From Bradymonadales bacterium (lineage in GTDB: Bacteria > Myxococcota_A > Bradymonadia > JAFGEP01), in contig JAFGEP010000142.1 of NCBI GenBank assembly GCA_016931535.1, positions 1-51,848 of the forward strand: a stretch of 51,848 nt of DNA, read 5' to 3'. The notes under the pieces were generated by a model. That model saw only the letters and a list, made by a program, of their open reading frames with translations, made no database searches and was not told the origin of the DNA. Both the position numbers and the translations under genes were made by a program. Positions 1-8,431 of this stretch are shown here, piece after piece. How positions within the stretch are numbered: position 1 is the stretch's first letter; every line of letters begins with the position of its first letter.

Positions 1-83
1 GCCTGGTCTCGTGAACCGAAGCGCTCGACGGCATTTCTGCCTGATTAGAAGCAAAACGTCGATCTTCTGGATGCAGATCCAGT

Positions 84-152
84 GGGCCCTCCGGCGCTAC
101 GCGCCGGCCCCCTCCGGCGGCTGCGCCGCCACCTCCCCCTCGGGGGAGGATC
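84..152. repeat. GC-rich palindromic repeat element, copy A
   Basis: Three inverted repeats lie in series. CCGGCGC-TAC-GCGCCGG is at 91-107, GGCGGC-TGC-GCCGCC at 116-130, and CCTCCCCC-TC-GGGGGAGG at 132-149. The second and third hairpins, with the CCCCCTCC before them, recur almost unchanged at 12766-12928. This is therefore a dispersed palindromic element, REP- or MITE-like, and not ordinary intergenic sequence. It has no coding capacity. The rest of positions 1-181 shows nothing recognisable. Confidence 0.7.
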
Positions 153-181
153 GGCCTGTGGATCTCTCGCAACATGGCTCG

Positions 182-210
182 TTGACAAGGGCTGGCGCTC
201 GAACTATCCT
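182..210 (+). promoter_or_regulatory. sigma-70-type promoter of the OmpA/PrkA operon
   Basis: A perfect -35 hexamer TTGACA (182-187), a 17-bp spacer and TATCCT (205-210). The predicted transcription start is near 217, about 48 nt before the first start codon at 265. No other good promoter is seen before 5006, so this probably drives all five genes. Confidence 0.65.
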
Positions 211-264
211 GCCTCGTCAGTCATGAAGTGCACTCGGAAGGACAGCTTCAGCGGAGAATGACAC

Positions 265-732
265 ATGGGTTGGAAACGACCGATACTGGGTATGTTTGTT
301 CTGGCGATAGGCCTGGGCTGGTTTGTACCCCAGGCCTGGGCTGCCAACGAGGCGGAGCTGCGAGCCCGCATCACCACCGCAAGGGAGCTGATGGCGCAGC
401 TCCAAACCGATGAGATGGTGGATGTGGCTTCACTGGAGCTGGAGTACGCCCGCATCGACATTGACGAGGCCAATGACCAGCTCACCAATCGGCGCCCCGA
501 GCTGGCCGAGGTGGCGGTGATCCGGCTGGAGAACCGGCTGGTCCTGATCCAGGCGCTCATCGAGCAGGCCACGGTGGATGATCTGGCCGACCAACGGGAG
601 ACGGCGACCATCGAGATGACACGCGAGGCGGACCAGGCCCAGGTGGCCTATGAAGCCTCGGAGGCTCGGCGCCAGGCGTTGCGGCAGCAGGTGGCAGAGA
701 TCCTCAACCAGCTGGAGGTGGGCCGTGAATAA
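265..732 (+). CDS. Small exported coiled-coil protein (DUF4398-like)
   Basis: A 155-residue protein with a Sec signal peptide ending in a PQAWA-type cleavage site near residue 26. The mature part is almost entirely charged helix with heptad-like spacing (residues 30-150), so it is probably a periplasmic coiled coil. Size, composition and the following OmpA-family gene recall DUF4398-type proteins, which often sit beside OmpA lipoproteins; that link is from context and not a motif match. The ATG at 265 has GGAG eight bases upstream. The stop overlaps the GTG start of the next gene by eight bases, so the two are probably translationally coupled. Its exact function cannot be read from the sequence; a structural role at the envelope is likely. 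Confidence 0.75.
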   Translation: MGWKRPILGMFVLAIGLGWFVPQAWAANEAELRARITTARELMAQLQTDEMVDVASLELEYARIDIDEANDQLTNRRPELAEVAVIRLENRLVLIQALIEQATVDDLADQRETATIEMTREADQAQVAYEASEARRQALRQQVAEILNQLEVGRE

Positions 733-1945
733 TCAGCAGACTGTACGCCCGTTCGCCTTCTGGATCCTGGTCCTCTCCCTGCTGGTGCCCGGGGTGGGGC
801 TGGTCGGCTCCGGCTGTGGCGCCGGCCCCAAGGGACCGAGCCTGTTGGAGCTGGAGTCGGTGCGCGCCTCCAACTACGCCCGCACCGTACGGATCAATCC
901 CGAGGAGGTGGAGCAGCCCCGCGTTCGAGAAAGCCGGGAACGGGCCTACCGGACCATCGGCCAGTCGGATACCTACTACAACACCTCCATCGAAGCCTGG
1001 AAGGCCTCCGAGCGGGGGCGATCGGAGGAGCTGGCGCGCCAGGGGTTGATCCTCCACCGCGCCGCCGAGGCCTACAGCCGAGCCGGTGACGCCCGGATGC
1101 GCATGGAGGAGGCCAACGCCGCCTACCAGGTCCAGCTGGAGCGACGCAACCGATACAACGACATGGTCTCCGCCAACGAGGAGGTCATCTCCCTGCTGTT
1201 GGCACTGCAACGGCTCTACGACCAGACCGAGGACTGCCGCGCCGGGCAGCTCGCCTACTCGGCCGAGCAGGAATCGCGCAACCGGGCGGCCTACGCCGTC
1301 CAGATGGCTCGCTCGGCACAGCGCGACGCCGAGAACCGGCGAGCCAACCAGCACGCCAGCACCGTCTTCAACGATGGGGTCCGCATGCTGGCCCAGGCGA
1401 TCTCCCAGAGCGACAGCAGTCAATTCGACCTGGCCTACGAGACCGCCAATGGCGCCGCCTCCCGCTTCCGCGAGGCGGTGACCCAATCCCAGACGCAGTT
1501 CGCGGATATCCAGCGCGATATGCTCAGATCCTCGCGAAGCCAGGAGCTGCGCGACCGGGCGGTTCAGGTCTTCGGCGACGACGCCTACCTCGACGCTCGC
1601 GGCCTGGTCATCGTCCTGCCCAACCTGTTCCCCACCGGCCGCAGCGAGATCCGGGATGACCGTACCTTCCTCCTGGACCAGGTCGTCGAGCTCATCAATG
1701 CCCACCGCCGGATCGATGTGCTGGTCGAGGGACACACCGGTGACCAGGGGAGCCGCGACAGCAACCAGGCCATTGGCGCCTCACGTGCCGAGCTGGTCCG
1801 CAACTACTTCGTGCAGCACGAGGTCCGCAACTCCCGCCTGACGGTGGCCAGCTTCGGGGAGGACTTTCCCCGTTACGACAACCGGGAGCAGACCGGGCAG
1901 GCCAACAACAACCGCGTCGAGATCGTCTTTCTGCTCGAGGATTGA
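725..1945 (+). CDS. OmpA-family lipoprotein with long helical region
   Basis: A 406-residue lipoprotein. The GTG at 725 is chosen because GGAGG precedes it and it gives a clean lipoprotein signal ending in LVGSGC. Residues about 40-280 are charged helices, predicted coiled coil. Residues about 285-405 are an OmpA C-terminal peptidoglycan-binding domain, with the LFPTGRSEI strand, the EGHTG loop, the SRAELVRNYF helix and a final NNRVEI. In the canonical loop the residue after GHT is the aspartate that contacts diaminopimelate. Here it is glycine, followed by Asp (GHTGDQGS), so peptidoglycan binding may be altered. It overlaps its neighbour upstream and is followed within a few bases by another lipoprotein gene, all in one operon. 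Likely role: tethering the outer membrane to the cell wall. Confidence 0.85.
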   Translation: MNNQQTVRPFAFWILVLSLLVPGVGLVGSGCGAGPKGPSLLELESVRASNYARTVRINPEEVEQPRVRESRERAYRTIGQSDTYYNTSIEAWKASERGRSEELARQGLILHRAAEAYSRAGDARMRMEEANAAYQVQLERRNRYNDMVSANEEVISLLLALQRLYDQTEDCRAGQLAYSAEQESRNRAAYAVQMARSAQRDAENRRANQHASTVFNDGVRMLAQAISQSDSSQFDLAYETANGAASRFREAVTQSQTQFADIQRDMLRSSRSQELRDRAVQVFGDDAYLDARGLVIVLPNLFPTGRSEIRDDRTFLLDQVVELINAHRRIDVLVEGHTGDQGSRDSNQAIGASRAELVRNYFVQHEVRNSRLTVASFGEDFPRYDNREQTGQANNNRVEIVFLLED

Positions 1946-1947
1946 CC

Positions 1948-2535
1948 GTGCCCACCTCGGCCCGCTCGCTGACCCCCGTTTTCCTGCTCACCGCAGCCCT
2001 GGTGGCGGCGACCGCCTGTGACCGCGAACGGTCCGCCGATCCGGCGCCACAGGAGGCCTCCACTTCGGCTTTGGCGACCGGGGCCGAGCCGAGCTCCCCC
2101 CAGGAGTTGACGCCTGCACAGGAGGCCGGGGCCGGCCAGGTGCCCTCGACCACAGCCGTCGCCATCGTCCCCGGGGATGTCGAGGGGCCGAACTACCACA
2201 TCGTGGTGCCGGCCCTCTCGTTGCCGCCCTGGGGGCAAGGGCAGCTGGAGCTGAGGGTGGTGGGCCACTCCGGCTTCCATGTCAACCTGGAGTACCCCTG
2301 GAGGCTGCGGATCGATCCGCCCTCGGGTTTGACGGTCGAGCCCCTGGAGTTCGACCCCACTGGCGCTGCCGTCTTCACCCAACAGGAGGCCGTCTTTCGG
2401 GTCCCGGTTGCCGCCGGTGATGCCGGCGAGTACCAGGTCGACGGCCAACTCCGGTTCAGCGTCTGCAGCGAGTCGCGTTGTGATGTGCCCAGGCGGGACA
2501 TCGCCTGGGTGGTCTCCGTCCAGCCAGAGCAGTAG
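1948..2535 (+). CDS. Lipoprotein with DsbD N-terminal-like domain
   Basis: A 195-residue lipoprotein: signal sequence with LVAATAC lipobox, an Ala/Pro/Ser-rich linker to about residue 70, then a beta-rich domain. Near the end is a CSESRC motif followed by DVPRRDI. A pair of cysteines four residues apart in a beta sandwich resembles the periplasmic alpha domain of DsbD-type thiol:disulfide proteins; this similarity is suggestive only. GTG 1948 is preferred over TTG 1942, because GAGG at 1937-1940 is seven bases before the GTG and only one base before the TTG. It lies three bases after the OmpA gene and seven before the PrkA gene. A role in redox handling or in presenting a ligand at the periplasmic side of the envelope is possible. 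Confidence 0.7.
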   Translation: MPTSARSLTPVFLLTAALVAATACDRERSADPAPQEASTSALATGAEPSSPQELTPAQEAGAGQVPSTTAVAIVPGDVEGPNYHIVVPALSLPPWGQGQLELRVVGHSGFHVNLEYPWRLRIDPPSGLTVEPLEFDPTGAAVFTQQEAVFRVPVAAGDAGEYQVDGQLRFSVCSESRCDVPRRDIAWVVSVQPEQ

Positions 2536-2541
2536 TTCGCC

Positions 2542-4836
2542 ATGGTCAAGCCGAATGAAACCGATCGGCTCCTGCAGGAGCTGAGTGCCGACATCCGCCG
2601 GGATTTCCAGGAGAGTGGCCGCCTCCTCTCCTTTGGCGAGTATGTCCAACTGGTTCGCCAGAACCCCAGGCGCCACCTGCGCAGTGCGGCGCAGTACCTC
2701 CGGGATGCCTTCGACCATTTTGGGAGCTACGAGGTGCGCACCCCGGCGGGCACGATGCGCCGGTTCCGTCTGTTCGACGGGCTCCCCGGGGGGGAGGAGT
2801 ACGTGGTGGGCCAGGAGGAAGCCCAGCACGCCTTCTACCGTCTCTTGACCCACTTCTCGCGCCAGGGGCGGGTGAACCGCCTGGTGATGCTTCATGGTCC
2901 CAACGGCTCTGCCAAGTCCTCCTTCGTGGCCTGCATGGCGCGGGCCCTGGAGCTCTACTCCGAGACCGACGAGGGCCAGCTCTATCGCTTCAACTGGATC
3001 TTCCCCACCGAGAAGATCTCCCGCGGCGCCATCGGCTTTGGAGAGACCGCCACCAGCCGGACCTCCACCCTGCCGACCTACGCCTACCTGGAGGATGTGG
3101 AGATCAACGCCCGGCTGATCGACCCGCTCAGAGATCCTCCCCTGTTTCTGCTCCCTACCAGGGAGCGGCGGGCCCTGATGGAGCGTTTCCTGAAGCCGGA
3201 GGAGGAGCAGGGCGCAAAAGAGCAGGCCGACGAGGACAACCGGCACGACCGGGAGTTCATCCTGTCCGACTACCTGCAGCGGGGAGACCTGAACGACCGC
3301 AACCGGCGCATCGCCGACACGCTTTTGGCCTCCTACCACGGCGATTTCGGCGAGGTGCTCAAGCACATCCAGGTAGAGCGTTTCTTCCTCAGCCGGCGCT
3401 ACCGGGAGGGACTGGCGGTGGTCGGCCCTCAACTCCGCGTGGACGCCGGTCTTCGCCAGCTCACCAGCGACCGGAGCCTGTCCTCCCTTCCCCCCAGCCT
3501 CCAGAACCTGACCCTGTTCGAGCCTCACGGTGAGCTGGTGGACGGCAACCGCGGGATGGTGGAGTTCGAGGACCTCTTCAAACGCCCCATGGACCTCAAC
3601 CGCTACCTGCTGTCCACCAGCGAGTCGGGAAAGGTCTCCCTGGAGCACTCCACCCTGTTCATCGACACCGTGCTGGTCGGTTCGGCCAACGAGCTCTACC
3701 TGGACGCCCTGAAGGCCACCCCGGAGTGGGCCTCCTACAAGGGTCGCCTGGAGCTGGTCCGGATCGGGTACATTTTAGACTACCTCACCGAACGGAAGAT
3801 CTACGACGTTCAGCTCGAACGCATGGAGATCGGCAAGCCGGTCGCCCCCCACGTCACCGAGCTGGCTGCGCTGTGGGCTGTCTTGACCCGACTGACGCGG
3901 CCCAAGCCGGACCGATATCCCGAGCTGCTCCGCTCCGTCATCAAGCGGTTGACTCCGCGCCAGAAGGCCGACCTGTACGCCACCGGCAAGCTGCCGGAAG
4001 GCGTCACCGGGGAGGAGTCCCGCGAGCTGAAGGCCAAGCTGGAGGAGGTGTACGAGGAGGCCACCCATAGCGCGGCCTACGAGGGACGGCAGGGGGCCAG
4101 CCCGCGAGAGATCCGGTCTGTCCTGTTGAACGCCATCCACAACGACAAGTACCCCTGCTTCTCCCCTCTGGCCTTGTTCGCCGAGCTGAAAAAGCTGGTG
4201 GAAGACCCCACCGTGTACGAGTTCCTGCGCCTCGACCCCGACGGCGAGTACCAGCGACCGGCCGAGTTTGTCGAGCAGATCACCCAGGAGTACCTCGATC
4301 GCGTCGACTACGAGGTCCGCAGTGCCATGGGGCTGATCGCCGAGGCGCAGTACCAGCAGCTGTTCGAGCGGTACGTCACCCATGTCAACCACTGGATCCG
4401 CAAGGAGCAGCTGTTCAATCCGATCTCCCGCCGCTACGAGCCTCCCAGCGAGAAGCTCATGGCTGACGTGGAGAAGCTGCTCGGCCCGGGCGAAGTGGAA
4501 AAGAACCCGACCGAGTACCGCAACAGCATCATCTCCTCCATCGGCGCCTTCCGCATCGAAAACCCCACCAGCCCCGTGGACTACGAGAAGATCTTCTCCC
4601 GACAGCTGGACCTCCTCAAGCGCCGCTTCCTCGATGAACGCAAGGATTCGGTCCAGAAGATCAAGATCAACCTGCTCCGCTTCTTCGACGACCAGGTCGA
4701 CGACCTGGCAGCCCTCGACCGGGAGCAGGTCTTGCACACGTTCCAGGCGCTGGAACGGGAGTTCGGTTACACTCGACAGACCGCCCGGGAAGCGATCGGA
4801 TTTTTGGTTGGCCATCGCTACGACGGCCAGTCCTGA
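2542..4836 (+). CDS. PrkA-like AAA+ serine protein kinase
   Basis: A 764-residue cytoplasmic protein with the PrkA architecture: an N-terminal AAA+ domain, with Walker A GPNGSAKSS at residues 119-127, then a long helical C-terminal region like the PrkA kinase domain. Bacterial PrkA/YeaG proteins are usually about 640 residues, so this one carries about 120 extra, partly a charged insert near residues 210-245. PrkA proteins are reported as stress- or starvation-linked serine kinases or AAA proteases, normally next to yeaH and spoVR; neither is seen here. Instead it is in an operon with envelope lipoproteins, which suggests a role in envelope stress or development. The stop shares bases with the next start (ATGA), implying coupled translation of the small membrane protein. 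Confidence 0.85.
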   Translation: MVKPNETDRLLQELSADIRRDFQESGRLLSFGEYVQLVRQNPRRHLRSAAQYLRDAFDHFGSYEVRTPAGTMRRFRLFDGLPGGEEYVVGQEEAQHAFYRLLTHFSRQGRVNRLVMLHGPNGSAKSSFVACMARALELYSETDEGQLYRFNWIFPTEKISRGAIGFGETATSRTSTLPTYAYLEDVEINARLIDPLRDPPLFLLPTRERRALMERFLKPEEEQGAKEQADEDNRHDREFILSDYLQRGDLNDRNRRIADTLLASYHGDFGEVLKHIQVERFFLSRRYREGLAVVGPQLRVDAGLRQLTSDRSLSSLPPSLQNLTLFEPHGELVDGNRGMVEFEDLFKRPMDLNRYLLSTSESGKVSLEHSTLFIDTVLVGSANELYLDALKATPEWASYKGRLELVRIGYILDYLTERKIYDVQLERMEIGKPVAPHVTELAALWAVLTRLTRPKPDRYPELLRSVIKRLTPRQKADLYATGKLPEGVTGEESRELKAKLEEVYEEATHSAAYEGRQGASPREIRSVLLNAIHNDKYPCFSPLALFAELKKLVEDPTVYEFLRLDPDGEYQRPAEFVEQITQEYLDRVDYEVRSAMGLIAEAQYQQLFERYVTHVNHWIRKEQLFNPISRRYEPPSEKLMADVEKLLGPGEVEKNPTEYRNSIISSIGAFRIENPTSPVDYEKIFSRQLDLLKRRFLDERKDSVQKIKINLLRFFDDQVDDLAALDREQVLHTFQALEREFGYTRQTAREAIGFLVGHRYDGQS

Positions 4837-5006
4837 TGAAGGTCATCCGCCGCCGTAGAAAATCGCTGCCGGTCACCATCCTTGCCGCCCTGCTGGTGGC
4901 GAGCCTCTGCTTCTGGCTGGGGCTGTGTGCCACGCGCTACCTGGCCGGCTATGACCCGGGAGGCTCCTTGAGCCCGGAGGAGTGGGCGGAGGGAACCGGG
5001 GAGTAG
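4836..5006 (+). CDS. 56-residue single-pass membrane protein
   Basis: The ATG at 4836 overlaps the TGA of the PrkA-like gene (ATGA). It encodes 56 residues: a basic start (MKVIRRRRKS), one hydrophobic segment at about residues 13-34, and an acidic tail ending EEWAEGTGE. The arrangement predicts a single-pass inner-membrane protein with its N terminus inside. No family is recognised. The four-base overlap and the good membrane topology argue that it is real despite its size. A natural guess is a membrane anchor or regulator of the PrkA-like protein, but only position supports this. Confidence 0.6.
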   Translation: MKVIRRRRKSLPVTILAALLVASLCFWLGLCATRYLAGYDPGGSLSPEEWAEGTGE

Positions 5007-5016
5007 TTTTCTTCCC

Positions 5017-5045
5017 TTTACACTCCCATACCCTGGACCTACACT
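5017..5045 (+). promoter_or_regulatory. sigma-70-type promoter of the Ser/Thr kinase gene
   Basis: TTTACA (5017-5022), 17-bp spacer, TACACT (5040-5045). The predicted start near 5052 lies only about 10 nt before TTG 5062 and 25 nt before TTG 5077. This leaves little room for a leader and bears on which start codon is used. Confidence 0.5.
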
Positions 5046-5061
5046 GAAACCCCAGAGCCTC

Positions 5062-7215
5062 TTGGAACTGATCGCCTTGGACTCCAAGCTACCCACCGGC
5101 CAGTCCCTGATCGGAACCCACCTCGGCAAGTACCGGATCGTCGAGGAGGTGGGAATGGGGGGCATGAGCATCGTGTACCGGGCGATCGACGAGGTGCTGG
5201 ACCGGGAGGTGGCGGTCAAGCTCTTGCACTCCCATCTCTCCCGCCGGTCGGAGGCACGCCAGCGGTTCCACCGGGAAGCGCGGGCGGTGGCCAAGCTCAG
5301 GCACCCCAATATCGTCGAGATCTACGACTTCTCCAGCCAGGAGAGCCGACACAGCTTCATCGTCACCGAGTTCATCCGCGGTCCCACCCTGCGGGAGTTC
5401 GTGGAGGGCAGGGGCATCCACCTGCCCGAGCTGGGCGCCATGATCGTCATCCAGGTCGCCGATGCCCTCAGCCATGCGCACCAGCTGGGGGTCATCCACC
5501 GGGATGTGAAGCCGGAGAACGTCATGATCCGGCCCGATGGGGTGGTCAAGCTGATGGACTTCGGCATCGCCCACGTCCAGGACGCCCAGAAGATGACCCA
5601 GACCGGCTCGCTGTTGGGCTCTCCCGCTCACATGCCGCCCGAGGCCATCGCCGGGGAGGAGACCGATCACCGGGGCGATCTGTTCTCTCTGGGAACCGTG
5701 CTCTACTTCGCCGCCACCGGCTCCTTGCCCTTTACCGGCCGGAACCCGGCCGCCGTGTTGCGGGCCATCACCGAGTGCTCCTATCTCGACCCCCAGATAC
5801 GGGACCCCCGCATCGGTCAGAAGCTGGCTTCCATTATCCGCAGATCGCTGGCTCGAAGACCCGAGGAGCGATACCAGTCGGCTCGGGAGATGGCCGAAGA
5901 TCTTCGCGAGGCGGTGTTTGAGGTCGGTCTGAGCCAGGTGACCACCGAGCTCAGACAGTACCTCACCGCACCCGATGAGTACGAGACCGTGCTGCTCCAG
6001 CAGGCGGTGGATGCGCTCGACCAGCGGGGCCGGGAGGCGTTCGATCGGCGCGAGGTGGCCCGGGCGGTCGATTGCTTCAACCGGATACTGGCCATCGACG
6101 AGAGCCACGAGGGAGCCCGCCAGGCATTGGCGCGGCTGGATCGACGGCGCCGATGGATCGGCGTTGTCCTGGCATTGGTGCTGGCCCTGGCGGCAATCGG
6201 CGGTGGCCTGCTCTTCGCCGGCCTGTTCGAGCAGGTTCCGGACCCGATACCCAACAACGGCATGGCGATGGCGGTTCCCCCCGACCAGCCGGACGGGGAG
6301 CCATCCGGAGAGGCCGGCGAGGTCCCTGCACCGGGTTCCTCCCTGCAACAGGTATGGCAGCAGTTTGTCTCCTCGATGGAGCCATCCACCACAGGTACCG
6401 AGGCGAGCTCCTTGGTCTCGCTGGCCGCCATCGGCCAGGATCTGCGGGAAAGCGTTCGCCGGACGGCAGCCCTGGTCACCCCCTCCGGAGACCCAACGCC
6501 AACCGGTCCTCAGGCTGGCGAAAGCGCCGATGCCGGCGGGAGCGAAACGGACGCCGACCGGCAGCAGGCGGAGCCGGCGCTGTCTCCCGATCCGGATACG
6601 GGGGACGTTCCCGCAGAGCAGCCGGAGCGCATGGCCAGGAACCAGGAGAACAACGGACGCAGCTCGACCGGGGAGAGGAGAGATCCCGAACAGACGACGA
6701 ACACAGGCACGCAACCGGGCCCCGAGTCGGTAGCCGCCGTCCAGCCCAGCCCGGTGCGCGTGCTTCTCCACCCGCCCTTTCCCCCCACACTGCATCTCTC
6801 CATCGACGGCGAGGAGTTCTCCTCCTGGGAGAATCATACCGACGGGATTCTGCTCACCCCCGGCATCCACCGCATCCATTACCGCGATCCGAGGGACAAC
6901 GTGGTGCCCCAGACCTTTCGCATCGAGGTCCCCAACGACACGGAGGTCTACCAGGTCCCGGAGCGCCATATCTGTCCCTGGCGGGATGCGACCCTCGTGG
7001 TGGACTCCGACCTGTTGGCCAATGTCATCGTGGATGGAACCCTGGCGGGACGATCCGGGCAGACCATCCACATCCCGATCACCGAGCCCTACGGCCGCCA
7101 GGTGTTCGAGGTCGAGGTCATCCCCGATGAGGAGTGGGGGAGAACCCATCGAGAGCAGCTCTCCCTGGAAGCAGCCTCCACCCGGCAGCTCCAGGTGCGG
7201 CTCAGGCGCCCGTAG
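5062..7215 (+). CDS. Hanks-type Ser/Thr protein kinase with TM segment and extracytoplasmic tail
   Basis: A 717-residue membrane-bound receptor kinase. Kinase domain residues about 23-285: glycine loop EVGMGGMS, ATP-binding Lys53 (VAVK), catalytic loop HRDVKPEN with Asp148, and DFG Asp166. Residues about 313-360 resemble a TPR hairpin. Residues about 363-388 form the transmembrane helix, followed by a low-complexity Pro/Gly/Glu-rich stalk (390-560) and a beta-rich C-terminal region (about 570-717) resembling PEGA repeats, probably periplasmic. The kinase would phosphorylate Ser/Thr on cytoplasmic partners in response to an envelope signal. An FHA-domain regulator, the typical reader of phosphothreonine, is encoded two genes downstream. 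The start is uncertain: TTG 5062 or TTG 5077, neither with a strong ribosome binding site. Confidence 0.9.
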   Translation: MELIALDSKLPTGQSLIGTHLGKYRIVEEVGMGGMSIVYRAIDEVLDREVAVKLLHSHLSRRSEARQRFHREARAVAKLRHPNIVEIYDFSSQESRHSFIVTEFIRGPTLREFVEGRGIHLPELGAMIVIQVADALSHAHQLGVIHRDVKPENVMIRPDGVVKLMDFGIAHVQDAQKMTQTGSLLGSPAHMPPEAIAGEETDHRGDLFSLGTVLYFAATGSLPFTGRNPAAVLRAITECSYLDPQIRDPRIGQKLASIIRRSLARRPEERYQSAREMAEDLREAVFEVGLSQVTTELRQYLTAPDEYETVLLQQAVDALDQRGREAFDRREVARAVDCFNRILAIDESHEGARQALARLDRRRRWIGVVLALVLALAAIGGGLLFAGLFEQVPDPIPNNGMAMAVPPDQPDGEPSGEAGEVPAPGSSLQQVWQQFVSSMEPSTTGTEASSLVSLAAIGQDLRESVRRTAALVTPSGDPTPTGPQAGESADAGGSETDADRQQAEPALSPDPDTGDVPAEQPERMARNQENNGRSSTGERRDPEQTTNTGTQPGPESVAAVQPSPVRVLLHPPFPPTLHLSIDGEEFSSWENHTDGILLTPGIHRIHYRDPRDNVVPQTFRIEVPNDTEVYQVPERHICPWRDATLVVDSDLLANVIVDGTLAGRSGQTIHIPITEPYGRQVFEVEVIPDEEWGRTHREQLSLEAASTRQLQVRLRRP

Positions 7216-7307
7216 ACAGACGATCGCCGCCCCAGCCCCGATCGCCAGCCCCGATCACCCGGCGGTTGATCCCCTCGCCAACCCACTCCCCCGGCGGGTC
7301 GTAAGCT

Positions 7308-7316
7308 GCTATAGAT
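7308..7316 (+). promoter_or_regulatory. Possible extended -10 promoter
   Basis: TGC-TATAGA matches an extended -10 element (TGn plus hexamer). No convincing -35 is present at the usual distance. The predicted start near 7323 falls on the ATG codons at 7321/7324, so the real start codon is either leaderless or further down at 7390. Confidence 0.35.
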
Positions 7317-7389
7317 CTTCATGATGAACCGCATGTGGACACAGCGGCAGGCATTGGGCGACCACCGGGCAGCCATCGAACCTGCGAGA

Positions 7390-8367
7390 ATGATCCCCCT
7401 CGCCCGCGCCAGCGGAAGAGGGGCCAGGAGCGAGGGCATCACGGTCAGCAGGCGGTTTGCAGCAGGCCGTTTGTTGATCACTGCTGCTCTCCTCTCCGTT
7501 CTCCCGGCACCGCCCGCCCTGGCGCAACCCGCAGTCGAATCGCACACGCAGGTCGAGGAACCGGAGCAGGCCCCGAACCACCGGCGGCTGCTGGAGGAAG
7601 GGGAGAACAGCTGGCTGTACGGAGATTACGGTGCCGTCATCCATCTTTTGGCACCCGCCCTGTTTCCCGAGCCGCAGGGTGAGTGGAATCCGGATCAACT
7701 GATGCAGGCCTATGTCCTGGTAGGTTCCAGCTACTTCTTCCTGGGGGAGAGGGATGCGGCCCAGCAGGCCTTTCATGCGTTGTTGCGGCTGGAACCGGAC
7801 TACGAGCTGGATCGGCTGCTGTATCCTGCCACGGTCGTCAGCTTCTTGAATGACACTCGGGTGCTGTATGAAGAAGAGCTGGATGGTATCCGCCAGTCCC
7901 GAGGTCAGACACCGATCGAGCAACCTGGCGGAATCCTGTACGTGGAACGGCGAATCGCGGAGAGGAGCTGGTGGGTATCCACGTTGCCCTTCGGGATCGG
8001 TCACTTCAGCAACCGGCAAACCGGATGGGGCATCGCCTATCTCGTGTCCGAGGTGCTGCTCGGCGCCTCCAGCATCGGGATGTACCTGGCCGGCGAATCG
8101 TTGCGGGATGGAGACGGCTACTTTGAGGACGCGGATCGGGCCGAGACCTACCGGACCATCCAGCTGGTGACCGGCTATAGCTTTTTTGCCGTGCTGCTCG
8201 TCAACATCGTGCACGGTGCCATCATCCACGAGGGGGTCATCGAGACCTCCTACCGAACGGTTGCGGAGCCCCCCGTCGCAGACGAAGGAGGGGCGCTTTT
8301 TTCCTGGTTCACGGCCGCCATCCTCCAGGAGGGCGGTGCGCTATTCGAGATCGGCTGCCACTGGTGA
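7390..8367 (+). CDS. Exported TPR-like protein
   Basis: About 325 residues from ATG 7390; 348 if ATG 7321 is used. A long signal peptide ends PPALAQ. The following helices (GENSWLYGDYGAVI, YFFLGERDAAQQAFHALLRLEPDYEL) have the TPR pattern, fitting one or two repeats. The C-terminal half has two short hydrophobic stretches (around PFGIGHFSNRQTGWG and GYSFFAVLLVNIVHG) of the kind seen in predicted envelope proteins. It lies between the receptor kinase and the FHA-type sigma-54 activator on the same strand, so a part in the same pathway, perhaps as a signal-input or scaffold protein, is plausible. ATG 7390 is chosen because it gives a more normal signal peptide; this is not certain. Confidence 0.65.
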   Translation: MIPLARASGRGARSEGITVSRRFAAGRLLITAALLSVLPAPPALAQPAVESHTQVEEPEQAPNHRRLLEEGENSWLYGDYGAVIHLLAPALFPEPQGEWNPDQLMQAYVLVGSSYFFLGERDAAQQAFHALLRLEPDYELDRLLYPATVVSFLNDTRVLYEEELDGIRQSRGQTPIEQPGGILYVERRIAERSWWVSTLPFGIGHFSNRQTGWGIAYLVSEVLLGASSIGMYLAGESLRDGDGYFEDADRAETYRTIQLVTGYSFFAVLLVNIVHGAIIHEGVIETSYRTVAEPPVADEGGALFSWFTAAILQEGGALFEIGCHW

Positions 8368-8431
8368 GTGGACACCTTGGCGGCCGTGCCGGTTTCGAGC
8401 GGGAAACGGAAACCCAGAGAAGGGAAGCGAC

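Noticed and set aside
704..1735. Long open frame opposite the OmpA-family gene
   Set aside because: High-GC antisense shadow; no ribosome binding site or recognisable protein, while the plus strand has a clear signal peptide and OmpA domain.
1873..3648. 591-codon minus-strand frame across two genes
   Set aside because: Spans the real lipoprotein and PrkA-like genes; composition is that of a shadow frame.
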